From the NCBI GenBank assembly GCA_026692735.1, contig JAPLOD010000043.1, forward strand, positions 1 through 37,268: DNA of 37,268 bases, written 5' to 3'. The notes under the pieces were generated by a model, which was given only the letters and a program-made list of their open reading frames with translations, was not told where the DNA came from and ran no database searches. Shown piece after piece: positions 1-9,900 of the stretch. The position numbers were made by a program, and so were the translations under genes. This DNA comes from Planctomycetota bacterium (GTDB taxonomy: Bacteria > Planctomycetota > SZUA-567 > H5-PLA8). Numbering within the stretch: the stretch's first letter is position 1; each line of letters starts with the position of its first letter.

Positions 1-489
1 GTCGGAGATTGAGCCGGCAAGACACCCCCTGGCAACATCTTCCGTCGGCGGTAACTGCCGCCAGTAGGGCTCGCCGATGAGGATGATCCCTCCGGGGCGG
101 AGGCTCTGCGCCAGAAGCTCGATGGTGCCGACGACTCCCCCGCCGATCCAAGTGGCCCCGACACAGGCTGCCACACCGACCTTCTCGTCAGAGACGAAGC
201 CGGCAGCATCGCCATGGATGAACTTGACTTGATCGGCGACACCGAGTTTTTCAGCGCGGAGATTCGCTTGCTCAGTGAACAACTGGCTCATGTCGATGCC
301 GGTGCCGATGATTCCGAAATCGCGTGCCCAGGTGCACAGCATCTCGCCCGAACCGCTGCCGAGGTCGAGCACGCGGGTCCCCGGTTCCAGGCGCAGCGCC
401 GCGCCGAGAGTGGCGAGCTTTTCGGGTGTGAACGGGTTATGGATGCGGTGAGCACTTTCGGTGATGTTGAAGATCCGTGGAATATCCAA
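1..489 (-). CDS. YjhP-like SAM-dependent methyltransferase, 3' end beyond window
   Basis: Class I SAM-dependent methyltransferase of the E. coli YjhP type; the methyl acceptor is unknown. I translated 163 codons with no stop before the window edge, so the C-terminus is missing. The SAM-binding motif I reads VLDLGSGSGE (residues about 40-49), followed by the acidic loop GTGIDMSQ and the later strand PGGIILIGEPYWRQ. The N-terminal stretch MDIPRIFNITESAHRIHNPF resembles YjhP from memory. I chose a TTG start at 487-489 because GGAG lies about 10 bases upstream and the motif order begins at once; the frame stays open further upstream, so the start is not certain. Neighbours are a possible small RNA and tRNA-Asn, which say nothing about its role. 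Family assignment is fairly secure, substrate unknown. Confidence 0.8.
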   Translation of the reverse strand, partial: MDIPRIFNITESAHRIHNPFTPEKLATLGAALRLEPGTRVLDLGSGSGEMLCTWARDFGIIGTGIDMSQLFTEQANLRAEKLGVADQVKFIHGDAAGFVSDEKVGVAACVGATWIGGGVVGTIELLAQSLRPGGIILIGEPYWRQLPPTEDVARGCLAGSISD

Positions 490-648
490 TTCAGGAAATC
501 TCCGATGCCTTGTCTCCGTTTGCGACGGTAGGATTCGTTCGCATGGTGTCGGTAGTTCGAAACGGTTGCTTTCGGGCTGCGGTCGTGACGCGGTCGTTAA
601 CCCGGAGAGGCTTGTAAACCAGAGAATTCGAGAGTTCGGGCGCGGTTC

Positions 649-693
649 TTTGGGGTGCGGTCGCAACCATGATGGTTGCCTTCGCGCCCCAAA
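649..693 (+). ncRNA. Candidate structured RNA (strong hairpin)
   Basis: Between the methyltransferase start and tRNA-Asn (490-841) I see no convincing protein gene. Positions 649-655 TTTGGGG pair with 687-693 CCCCAAA, and 663-669 GCAACCA pairs with 673-679 TGGTTGC, giving a 45-base hairpin. A second, competing pairing is CGAGAGTT (629-636) with AACTCTCG (692-699). The + strand then reaches an intrinsic terminator at 814-840. Hairpin plus terminator without a credible ORF suggests a + strand small RNA somewhere in about 500-840, but no promoter was identified and the strand rests on the terminator alone. Confidence 0.3.
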
Positions 694-813
694 CTCTCGG
701 ACTCGAACCGGAGAATTTCACCCGTCGGACCTCCGCTCGCCTAACCCTTTGCCGCTCGCGCCTTATGAGAAAGCCCCGGTCGCTCTCGCTCCCAGAGCTC
801 TCCGTAAACCCTC

Positions 814-840
814 GGGGCACCGTAGTGCCCCGTATTTTTA
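814..840 (+). terminator. Rho-independent terminator (+ strand)
   Basis: GGGGCAC (814-820), loop CGTA, GTGCCCC (825-831), then GTATTTTTA. The U tract is on the + side only, so it terminates rightward transcription, towards the oppositely oriented tRNA-Asn. No convincing protein gene precedes it on the + strand. Confidence 0.7.
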
Positions 841-841
841 A

Positions 842-916
842 TGGCTCCCCGACCTGGATTCGAACCAGGAACCCTGTGATTAACAGTCACATGCTCTACC
901 GTTGAGCTATCGGGGA
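842..916 (-). tRNA. tRNA-Asn (anticodon GTT)
   Basis: A 75-base cloverleaf on the minus strand. Acceptor TCCCCGA (916-910) pairs with TCGGGGA (852-846), followed by discriminator G and an encoded CCA (844-842). The D arm is GCTC/GAGC, the anticodon stem TGTGA/TCACA holds loop CTGTTAA with anticodon GTT, and the T arm is CCTGG TTCGAAT CCAGG. All stems are fully paired, so it should be functional. A promoter with a perfect TTGACA lies 60-90 bases upstream. Confidence 0.97.
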
Positions 917-976
917 GTGGGTGACAACTCTTCTTCAATTGTGAGCAGGCACGGCACTTCCTGCTCGCACGCCAGC

Positions 977-1004
977 CTTTTACGGGATTCCCAGCGGATG
1001 TCAA
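977..1004 (-). promoter_or_regulatory. Sigma-70-type promoter for tRNA-Asn
   Basis: On the minus strand a perfect -35 TTGACA (1004-999) is followed after 16 bases by TAAAAG (982-977), a 4/6 match to the -10. Transcription would begin near 970, leaving a leader of about 55 bases before the tRNA. Confidence 0.55.
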
Positions 1005-1023
1005 GGCGGGACGGGCAAAGGGC

Positions 1024-1126
1024 GTAACCGCTCAGTCCTGGATCGGCGCGCCCCGGGTGCCCCCTCTCCCGGCGCGCTTTTCAGCGCGCCACCCTCTCCC
1101 TCACGGGGGAGAGGCTAAACGGTTAC
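1024..1126. repeat. Composite palindromic intergenic repeat
   Basis: About 100 bases bounded by an inverted pair GTAACCG (1024-1030) / CGGTTAC (1120-1126). Inside are two hairpins: GGCGCGCT TTTC AGCGCGCC (1071-1090) and CCTCTCCC TCACGG GGGAGAGG (1093-1114). A further CCTCTCCC at 1063-1070 could pair with the same right arm. It looks like a dispersed REP/MITE-like element; no second copy is in this window. Confidence 0.55.
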
Positions 1127-1161
1127 CCGAACGGCGGCGGGCTTTCGTCGCGACAAAGCTG

Positions 1162-1188
1162 TTGCACCCGTCACACACCCGCTACAAT
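1162..1188 (+). promoter_or_regulatory. Probable promoter of the ECF sigma factor gene
   Basis: TTGCAC (1162-1167) and TACAAT (1183-1188) are separated by 15 bases, slightly short for sigma-70. The -10 is a 5/6 match. It lies 30 bases before the sigma factor start. An autoregulated ECF promoter could exist as well, but its consensus cannot be judged from one sequence. Confidence 0.4.
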
Positions 1189-1217
1189 CCTCATCCCGGG
1201 AACTGAGGCTTTCGCAC

Positions 1218-1823
1218 GTGGCCGGCGAGATGACGACCCGCACCAGCATGCTCCGCTCCGACAGCGACCTTGTCGCCGCGGTGCTGCGCGGCGCGCACGA
1301 GCGCTACAGCGAGCTGGTGCGCCGCTACAAGAGCCTGGTCACGACCTATTGCTACAGCCGGGTGGCTCAGCGCGAAACGTCCGAAGACCTGGCGCAGGAG
1401 ACATTCGTGCGGGGGTTCCAGTCGCTGGCGAACCTGAAGAACCCGTCGGCGTTCTCCGGCTGGCTGCTGTCCATCGCGCATAACGTCTGCATTGACTACC
1501 TGCGCAACAAGTCCCGCACGGTGCCGCTGGAAGTCCACAGCGTGAAGGACAGCCAGGGCGAGATCATCCTGGAGAACACGAAGGATCAGGGCGCCATGGA
1601 ACAGATGGCGCACGAGGAAATGCGGGAACGCATTCTGAGGGCGATCAACAGCCTGGGCGAGGAATACCGCGTGACGCTCGTGCTGCGCCACGTCAACGGC
1701 TTGAGCTGCGAGGAGATCGCCGAAACTCTGAATGTGTCCCTCGGCACGGTGACCAGCCGCTTGAGCCGCGCGCACAGGCTGCTGCGCGAGAAGCTGGCCA
1801 GGTTCGTGGAGCCGGACAGGTAA
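1218..1823 (+). CDS. ECF-type RNA polymerase sigma factor
   Basis: 201-residue group IV (ECF) sigma factor that would redirect RNA polymerase to a stress or envelope regulon. Region 2 runs from about residue 30 to 100 and contains the conserved stretch EDLAQETFVRGFQSL, then GWLLSIAHNVCIDYLRNKSR. Region 4 is a helix-turn-helix at about 142-193 (LSCEEIAETLNVSLGTVTSR). Length is typical and there is no extra C-terminal domain. The start is GTG 1218 with GAGG about 9 bases upstream; ATG 1230 is an alternative. The next gene, 40 bases downstream on the same strand, encodes a membrane protein with an anti-sigma-like N-terminus, the usual pairing for this class. Confidence 0.93.
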   Translation: MAGEMTTRTSMLRSDSDLVAAVLRGAHERYSELVRRYKSLVTTYCYSRVAQRETSEDLAQETFVRGFQSLANLKNPSAFSGWLLSIAHNVCIDYLRNKSRTVPLEVHSVKDSQGEIILENTKDQGAMEQMAHEEMRERILRAINSLGEEYRVTLVLRHVNGLSCEEIAETLNVSLGTVTSRLSRAHRLLREKLARFVEPDR

Positions 1824-1863
1824 CGCGATCTGGCAGATCGCGGCACAGTGAGGGCAGGGCGCT

Positions 1864-2346
1864 ATGGGTGAGCCTGCAGAACAGAACGAAGACCTGGACG
1901 TGCTGGTTGACGAGTACCTCGACGGCCGCATGCCGCCCGCCGAGAAGGCTCGGTTTGAGGAGCGTGTCGCCCGCGATCCGGCGCTCCAGCACAGGCTCAA
2001 CTCCGCCACGCGTTCGGTGGAAATGGTGCAGCAGGCCCTGGGGTGGGTCACGCCGGGGGAGGACTTCGAAGAGCGCGTCAACACGAAGATCGTCAGCATC
2101 ACGCAGAGCGGGCAGAACCTGCCGCCCTATATGGGAGCGAGCGGGCGCAGCTTGACCAGCGAGGATCCCGACGCGAAGCTGCTTGGCGATCCGGAGGCGG
2201 CCCGCGAGAGGCGGCGGCTCATTATCATAGCCATCGTGGCCGCGGTGCTCTTCGCCCTGGCGGCCTGCGCGATTGGTTATTCGATTGCCCAAGGCATCCA
2301 GAAGCCCGCGCCTGAGAGCTCGAAGAAGGCTGGCGGCGAGCGGTGA
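1864..2346 (+). CDS. Putative membrane anti-sigma factor
   Basis: 160 residues. The N-terminal part (VDEYLDGRMPPAEKARFEER, about residues 15-34, then RDPALQHRL) resembles the anti-sigma domain that clamps ECF sigma factors, but the histidine and CxxC zinc ligands of the ZAS type are absent, so it would be a zinc-free variant. A single transmembrane helix sits at about residues 120-140 (LIIIAIVAAVLFALAACAIG), followed by a short charged tail, which implies inside-to-outside topology. It follows the sigma gene by 40 bases and is probably cotranscribed. The role is inferred from this pairing and the weak domain resemblance. Confidence 0.7.
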   Translation: MGEPAEQNEDLDVLVDEYLDGRMPPAEKARFEERVARDPALQHRLNSATRSVEMVQQALGWVTPGEDFEERVNTKIVSITQSGQNLPPYMGASGRSLTSEDPDAKLLGDPEAARERRRLIIIAIVAAVLFALAACAIGYSIAQGIQKPAPESSKKAGGER

Positions 2347-2753
2347 GAGCTAGCGGACCCGAAGAGCCGCGCGCGACCTCGCTTTTCCTCCCGCGCTGTT
2401 CCATCGCAGAAACCGCGGGGTGCACGCCAGCGGACTCGTCGCCTTCGCTCCGCCATGACGCGCTTGTTGCGTGCGGGCTGGCGGCGCTACGACGGCGGGG
2501 AGTTCAACAAGGGACGCTGCGCCGCCGCCACTGCAATTCGCCGCCCACCGCCGTGCAAATCAGGCCCTGACTGCTGCACAATGTGCAGTTCCGGACAGGG
2601 ATGCGGGCGCGGCGGGGCGCGGAGGGCGTGGCGTTCCCCTGTCAGTATGACCCGCCAGCGCGCCGAAAAGGGAGTCGAACTGATGGGGTGGTGCCGAAGA
2701 CACGACTGGACCACTGCCCCTCAAGTGCCGTGCGGGTAATGGCTTACATCCTG
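2347..2753. other. Non-coding stretch upstream of dnaK
   Basis: About 400 GC-rich bases without a convincing gene; open frames here lack ribosome sites and any recognisable protein. The one clear structure is the palindrome at 2574-2588 inside a larger hairpin, listed separately. A GTTCGACTCC string on the minus strand near 2665-2680 mimics a tRNA T-loop, but the flanking stems do not pair. Confidence 0.5.
2565..2600. promoter_or_regulatory. Palindrome CTGCACAATGTGCAG within a hairpin
   Basis: CTGCACA (2574-2580), central A, TGTGCAG (2582-2588) is a perfect 7-base dyad, flanked by CCCTG (2565-2569) and CAGGG (2596-2600). The core TGCACAATGTGC recurs at 32650-32661, and ACAATGTGCA at 25133-25142, both intergenic. 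It could be an operator; no regulator is assigned. Confidence 0.4.
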
Positions 2754-2782
2754 GTGTCAACTATCTGGCGCTGGCGTATAGT
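2754..2782 (+). promoter_or_regulatory. Probable dnaK promoter
   Basis: GTGTCA (2754-2759, 4/6) and TATAGT (2777-2782, 5/6) with 17-base spacing, 66 bases before dnaK. No CIRCE inverted repeat (TTAGCACTC) is present, so HrcA control is not indicated by sequence. Confidence 0.5.
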
Positions 2783-2847
2783 TTGCTAATTTGCGCTATG
2801 GGCGCCGTGCCTTTGGGGGCGGGTGCGGTTGAGCAAGGAGAAGACCT

Positions 2848-4791
<1,944 letters not shown>

Positions 4792-4794
4792 GGC

Positions 4795-6858
4795 TTAGCG
4801 TTTGGGGTTCAGCGCGTCGAGCCGCTTCAACGCCTGGCGCGCCGGTTCGGCTGTCGCGGGGTTTCCGAGGAGACGCCGGGCTTCGGTGCGCGCCTCCTCC
4901 AGGCGGCCGGCATCCTCGAGGGCCAGAAGCTTGTTGGCGAGCAACTCCGGGTGGCCGGGCTGCAGTTTCAGGCCCTCCTCGATGTAGTGCAAACCTTCGT
5001 CGAAGCGCTTGGCCTGGAGGGCTTCGACGGCGAGGAAGCGGACAGCCTCAAGTTTCGTTCCCTTCTCCATTGGCCGCTCGGGCCGGCCTTCCCAGATTCT
5101 GTGGTAGAGCTGCGATGCCTCTTGGGTGCGCTTGAAGAGCAGCAGGGTCCTGGCGTACTCGGCAAGGTGATGCAGCGGGAAGATGAGCCGGTCGTAATCG
5201 CTGCAGGTGAGTGCCTCCGCGTGCTCCTGCAGCGCGCGTTCCAGCATGGCGCGCTGAAGCTCCGCCGGCGTCGCCCCAGGCGCGCCCACAACGCGCGCGT
5301 ACTCCGCCCGCAGGAAGTCCGCCCGCGCCTGCCACCCGGCCGCCGACATGCCCGCGGGCGGCGTGCCGGGGGCCTTGGTGGCGTGGAAGCACAGGCCCTG
5401 CGCAAGATAGACGTGCCCGAAGGCGCTGTGCGGCTGCTTGACTGTCGCGTCCCGGAAGAGCCGCGGTTCGCTGCGCCAGTCAAACGAGCGGACAACGGCG
5501 GCCCCGCCAAGCACGAATGCGGCGCCTAAGGCCGCGGCTGCGGGCACGAGACGCGTGTCGCGCAGGCGCAGCCTCGCGGAGTGCCACGGCATCCTTTGTA
5601 GGACAATTTGCCAAATTGTCCAACGTGCCGTGGCCGCGCCCACAAGCTGAACGGCCAGCATCACGATCCCCGGAAGCGCAAGGTAGAGGTAGCGATCTTG
5701 AAGGACAATGCCGCGGGTGCAGAAGGGGTTCATGTTGGGGCCGAGGTTCGCCGCAACCCAGATCACCAGCAGCAGGCCGCGCCGCCAGCCGAGGCCCAGG
5801 ACGTGGTACAGGAGGACCATGCCCGCCGGGATGAGCAGCCCTGCCGCGGCCCAGCCATCGAACGTCACTGTCGGCGAGACGTGGTAGAACGCGCTCAGAT
5901 GGAACGGCCACAGGGCCAGCGCCCACGCGCGGCCGTGGAGGTGCAGCGTCGCCGCCACGCGCTGCAGAATCGGGTCCCCGCCCAAGGGGGGGACAAGGTA
6001 GTCCAGTTGGGAGGCCAGGGCGATGCCCACACCGACAAGCCAGGGCACAGCGATCAGGCCGGCGCGCAGAGCACGCCTCCACCAGCGGTCTTGGAACCAC
6101 AGTGCCTCGACCGCGGCAAAGACGAACCAGAAGCCGACGGCAGAACTCTTGCTCAGTTGCGCCAGGAGCATGAGCGGCACGGCCAGCGCCACGCGCCTCC
6201 AGGAAGTCCCGGCCGCCTGCTCCGCGCGCCCGAGATACACCACCAGCGCCGCCAGGCAGAAGAACTGGGCCAGCAGGTTGTGCCGCTGGATGACCCAGGC
6301 CACGCTCTCAACCGTGATCGGATGTACCGTGAACAGCAGCGCCGCAACAAACGCCAGGGAGGCGCCGCCGGCCCGTACCGCCGGCGTCTCGCCGGCAGCG
6401 TCGCTTGTGCCACTGGCCGCAGCCAGTGGGCCGCTACGCAGGAAGATGCACCCCACGCGGAAGAGCAGGAGCGCGCTCAACCCATGCCACAGCGCGTTGA
6501 GCAAGCGATGGCCGCCGGCCCAGTCGCCCACGAGCGCCTGGTCTATGGCCGTCGAGAAGTAGACCACGCGGTAGGCCAGTTGCATGGGATCATGCGCCAG
6601 CGGGTGGGCCGCGAGGTCAGACAGCCCGGCCCAGCCTTTCTGGATCACGGGGTTGTCCGAGACGACCCACCAGTCGTCGTAATCGAGCAGGAAGGGCGTA
6701 TCGAGCGCGCCGATGGTCGGCAGCAACGCGAGCAGCAGGAGCAGCCACACGCGACGATTGCGGATTGCGGATTGCGGATTGGGGATTGGCGGATTGGCGA
6801 TCTGGGAGTTGGGATTTGGGACTTGGGAGTTGGGAGGTGGGTTCTGCGCTTGCGTCAT
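4795..6858 (-). CDS. TMTC-like polytopic membrane protein with C-terminal TPR-like region
   Basis: 687 residues. About 10-12 transmembrane helices fill residues 37-470, including the hallmark order HRLLNALWHGLSALLLFRV then FTVHPITVESVAWVIQRHN, typical of bacterial relatives of TMTC O-mannosyltransferases (GT-C glycosyltransferase type). The soluble C-terminus (about 490-687) has helical TPR-like repeats (GLKLQPGHPELLANKLLALE). It may glycosylate exported proteins or lipids; the substrate is unknown. ATG 6858 has AGGA 9 bases upstream. That start means a heptanucleotide repeat is translated as a Pro/Asn/Gln/Ser-rich leader (residues about 6-34); GTG 6750 directly before the first helix is the alternative. 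Two more repeat elements lie in frame, at 6375-6429 in a loop and at 5583-5634. It diverges from the secreted hydrolase gene at 6968. Confidence 0.75.
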   Translation of the reverse strand: MTQAQNPPPNSQVPNPNSQIANPPIPNPQSAIRNRRVWLLLLLALLPTIGALDTPFLLDYDDWWVVSDNPVIQKGWAGLSDLAAHPLAHDPMQLAYRVVYFSTAIDQALVGDWAGGHRLLNALWHGLSALLLFRVGCIFLRSGPLAAASGTSDAAGETPAVRAGGASLAFVAALLFTVHPITVESVAWVIQRHNLLAQFFCLAALVVYLGRAEQAAGTSWRRVALAVPLMLLAQLSKSSAVGFWFVFAAVEALWFQDRWWRRALRAGLIAVPWLVGVGIALASQLDYLVPPLGGDPILQRVAATLHLHGRAWALALWPFHLSAFYHVSPTVTFDGWAAAGLLIPAGMVLLYHVLGLGWRRGLLLVIWVAANLGPNMNPFCTRGIVLQDRYLYLALPGIVMLAVQLVGAATARWTIWQIVLQRMPWHSARLRLRDTRLVPAAAALGAAFVLGGAAVVRSFDWRSEPRLFRDATVKQPHSAFGHVYLAQGLCFHATKAPGTPPAGMSAAGWQARADFLRAEYARVVGAPGATPAELQRAMLERALQEHAEALTCSDYDRLIFPLHHLAEYARTLLLFKRTQEASQLYHRIWEGRPERPMEKGTKLEAVRFLAVEALQAKRFDEGLHYIEEGLKLQPGHPELLANKLLALEDAGRLEEARTEARRLLGNPATAEPARQALKRLDALNPKR
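5583..5634. repeat. Nested palindrome inside a coding frame
   Basis: Outer arms GCCACGGCA (5583-5591) and TGCCGTGGC (5626-5634) enclose a perfect 21-base palindrome: GGACAATTTG (5601-5610), one C, CAAATTGTCC (5612-5621). It is translated as part of the TMTC-like protein. The 13-mer CAATTTGCCAAAT (5604-5616) recurs on the minus strand over the -35 region of the pilB-like promoter near 25170. Confidence 0.65.
6375..6429. repeat. In-frame dispersed repeat, copy A
   Basis: A 22-base block beginning GTACCGCCGGCGTCTCGCC (6375-6396) is exactly repeated on the minus strand at 10202-10223. Downstream is a hairpin CCACTGGC CGCA GCCAGTGG (6410-6429). Both copies are followed by GTGCCRCTGGC, so the repeat is composite. 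In the TMTC-like protein it codes for the loop around AGETPAVRAGG between two helices. Confidence 0.65.
6757..6841. repeat. Heptanucleotide repeat array
   Basis: Three ATTGCGG units, then ATTGGGG, ATTGGCGG and ATTGGCGATC, then five TGGGANN heptads (TGGGAGT, TGGGATT, TGGGACT, TGGGAGT, TGGGAGG). The array overlaps the 5' end of the TMTC-like gene and resembles the short tandem heptad repeats known from cyanobacteria and other repeat-rich genomes. Confidence 0.8.
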
Positions 6859-6890
6859 ACGCCCCGATCCTACACCCCGAACCCTCGGCC

Positions 6891-6919
6891 CTGCCGTTCC
6901 ACAACGCAGGTGGTATAAT
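6891..6919 (+). promoter_or_regulatory. Promoter of the 6968 hydrolase gene
   Basis: A perfect -10 TATAAT (6914-6919) lies 48 bases before the ATG. The -35 at 17-base spacing is weak (CTGCCG, 3/6), so an activator may be needed. Confidence 0.5.
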
Positions 6920-6967
6920 ACACCCGCTGATGTCGCTGGCGCCAGCTAAACTGACGGAGGGGCTCGC

Positions 6968-9900
6968 ATGGCAATGCTGCGTCTCACGGTGATGATGGCC
7001 GCGCTCGGCGCCTTCCTCGCAGCCGCTCCAGCGCGGACGGAAGAGGCCGCGGCCGCGCGTGTGCGCGCGGCGCTGCTTCAGGGCGATCTGCCCGGCCACG
7101 ACGCGGCGCTCGCGGGCGATCTGGCCCAGGCGCTCAAGGATGCCGGCTACGACATTGTGCCGGTGGACGTGGCCGTGGTCAGCGACGCGGCCAAGCTCAC
7201 GCGCGAGCAGTTCGATATGCTGGTGCTTCCTCACGCGCGTACTCTTCCGCTGCAGACCATCAAGCCCATACAGGAATTCCTCAAAGCCGGCGGGAACCTG
7301 ATCGCCCTGGGCTTGCCCGCGTGGGGCGAGCCGGCGTTCCAGGCCGGCGGGCGCTGGGTGACGGCGGCTGAGTACGAACGCGAACTGGCCAAGCAGCGCG
7401 CCGACCGCGTGGTCGTCAACTTCGCCGGCGAGGAATTGAAGAACTGGACACGAGCCAGCGACAAGGCCGAAGCGCCGGGCGTCTACACGATCGAGGCGGA
7501 CGCACCGGGGAAGGTTCTCCATGTCGCTATCCCGAATATGACGAGTTGGGAGACCTATGGAAGGAATGTGGCCCAACCTTTCACCGAAGGCCGCAGCTTG
7601 ACGTGTTTTCGAGCCAAAGGCACGCCGCGCACGCATCAGCTTGCTCTGGAGTGGGCCGAGAAGGACGGCTCGCGCTGGATAGCCACGGTGGCGCTCGGCA
7701 CCGAATGGCAGTGGTACGCGCTGCCGCCCGAAGCCTTCCATGCCTGGGCGCCGCCGGCGGGGCGCGGCGGAGCGGGCGACCGCCTGAGGGCTGAGAACGC
7801 GGCGCGCTTGACCGTCGGCGTGGCGTTGACACACACGCACATCGGCACGGGCCAGCACGAGTATTGGTTCGCCGATCTCGGCACGGCGCGCAATCCATTC
7901 GGCGACGCCGCACCGTCCACGGCGGCCGTGCCGCACATAGACGGGCTGTCGCCGGGGTATCAGTTCTACACGATCACCCGATCCGAAAGAGCGAGGGACG
8001 TGACGAGCGTGGCGACTGCGATGGGACAGGCGCTGGTCACCCCCTGCGCGCTGGACGCGCCCCAGGATTTCCTCGCCCTGAATCCACGGCCGGGCAGCGG
8101 CTTCAGCAAGGGCCGCGCGTGGCGCTGGCAGCCGCTCCTTGAAGCTCGCGCGGGCGGCAGCCCTGAAGGTTACCGCGGCGCACTCGCCGCGCTTATCGTG
8201 AATGTCCAAGGCCCATACCGCGGCAGCGCCATCGGCGCGTTCGCTCCCGCGGACGTGGCATTCTACAGGCGGCCGGCCGCGCGCCAGCTTATCACGGATG
8301 TTGCTGTGGCGATGCGGCGCGGCGCGTTTCTCTTGGAGGGCGGTAGCGACTGCTACACTGTGCGGGAAGACTGCGCTGTAAGGTACGGAGCATCGCTGCT
8401 TGCCACTCGTAAGACTCTGGAGCGAGTACGGATTCTGGCGACTTGGGGTTGGAACGTTCCTGGTCCCGGTGGCACGAAGGGGTCGGCGCGGTCGAGCACG
8501 ACCTGGGAACTGGCGCCAGAAGTCGGCAAAGTGGTGCATGTAGAGGCAGCCTGGACGGCCGAGGAGCGGCCAAAGCGCGGGACTTACTGGCTTACCATAG
8601 AGTTGGCAGAGAGCATCGAGAACAAGCCGTTGGTCCGGGACCGAGTTGCCCATGCAGTGTATGTCTTTCGTCCGTCAGCAGAACCCGAGTTCGTCACTAT
8701 TCGCGACGGCCATTTCTGGCTCAAGGGCAAGCCGTGGCGCGCGCACGGCGTCAACTACATGCCCTCTTCGGGCATCGGCGTCCTGGACGGAGAGTACTTC
8801 GAGTACTGGATTGACAGGGCGCCGTACGATCCGGAGATCGTCGAGCGCGATCTGCAGCGCATCAAGGCCATGAACCTGAACGCCATAGCGGTGTTCATCT
8901 ACCACCGTTCCCTGAAGTCCGAGAACCTGCTCGACCTGCTGCGCCGGTGCGAGGTGCTCGGCCTGAAAGTGAATCTCAGCCTGCGTCCCGGCACGCCGAT
9001 GGACTTCCGCTGGAACGAGATGAAGGAGATCATCGAGCACTACGACCTCGCGAAGAACGACACCGTCTTCGCCTACGATCTGGCGTGGGAGCCGAGCCAC
9101 TACGACCACGCCTATCAGAAGAAGACGTACACGAAGGAGTGGATAACGTGGGTGGAGAAGAAGTACGGGGCCATCGAAGACGCCATCAAAGCGTGGGGCG
9201 TGCCCGCGCCGCGAGACGATAAGGGCGTGCTCACCGTCCCGCCCATGAAGCAACTGACGCAGGACGGGCCGTGGCGGAAGATCGCCGCGGACTACCGCGC
9301 ATTCCTCGACGACCTGCTGCGCGAGAAGTACGCCGAGGCGCGGCGCCTGATACGCAGCGTTGACCCGAACCATCTCGTCAGCTTCCGCATGCAGTTCGCC
9401 GGCGATCCGACGTTCAACACCGAAGGAATGCTGCCCTATGACTTCCGCGGCCTGGCCGACGCCGTGGATATCTGGGAGCCCGAAGCCTACGGCCGCATCG
9501 GCGATTGGGAGCAGGTCAAGCCCGGCGAGTTCACCGCGGCGTACGCGCGAATGTGCAACCCGAAGCTGCCCGTGGTGTGGGCGGAGATGGGCACCAGCGT
9601 CTGGGACATGAACCGCATGGCGCCGAACCCGGACCAACTCCGCTTCGCCGCGCAATACTACCGCGATTTCTACCGCATGATGCGCTCCTCCGGCGCCGAT
9701 GGCGCGTTCTTCTGGTGGTATCCGGGCGGTTTGCGCGTCAACGAGAAGAGCGATTACGGGATCATCAACCCCGACGGCACGGACCGCGAGGTGACCAAGG
9801 TCATCCGCGAGGAAGGCGCGGCGTTTCTCTCTGCGCCCTTGCCGCCACCGCCGGACGCCTGGATCGGCGTGGACCGCGACCGCGATGCCCGAGGGCTGTA

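Noticed and set aside
461-841. 126-codon + strand frame
   Set aside because: It is antisense to the methyltransferase start, lacks a ribosome site and runs through an intrinsic terminator.
2640-2740. tRNA- or tmRNA-like sequence on the minus strand (GTTCGACTCC T-loop-like string)
   Set aside because: The five bases on either side do not form a T stem, and no acceptor stem or CCA end is present.
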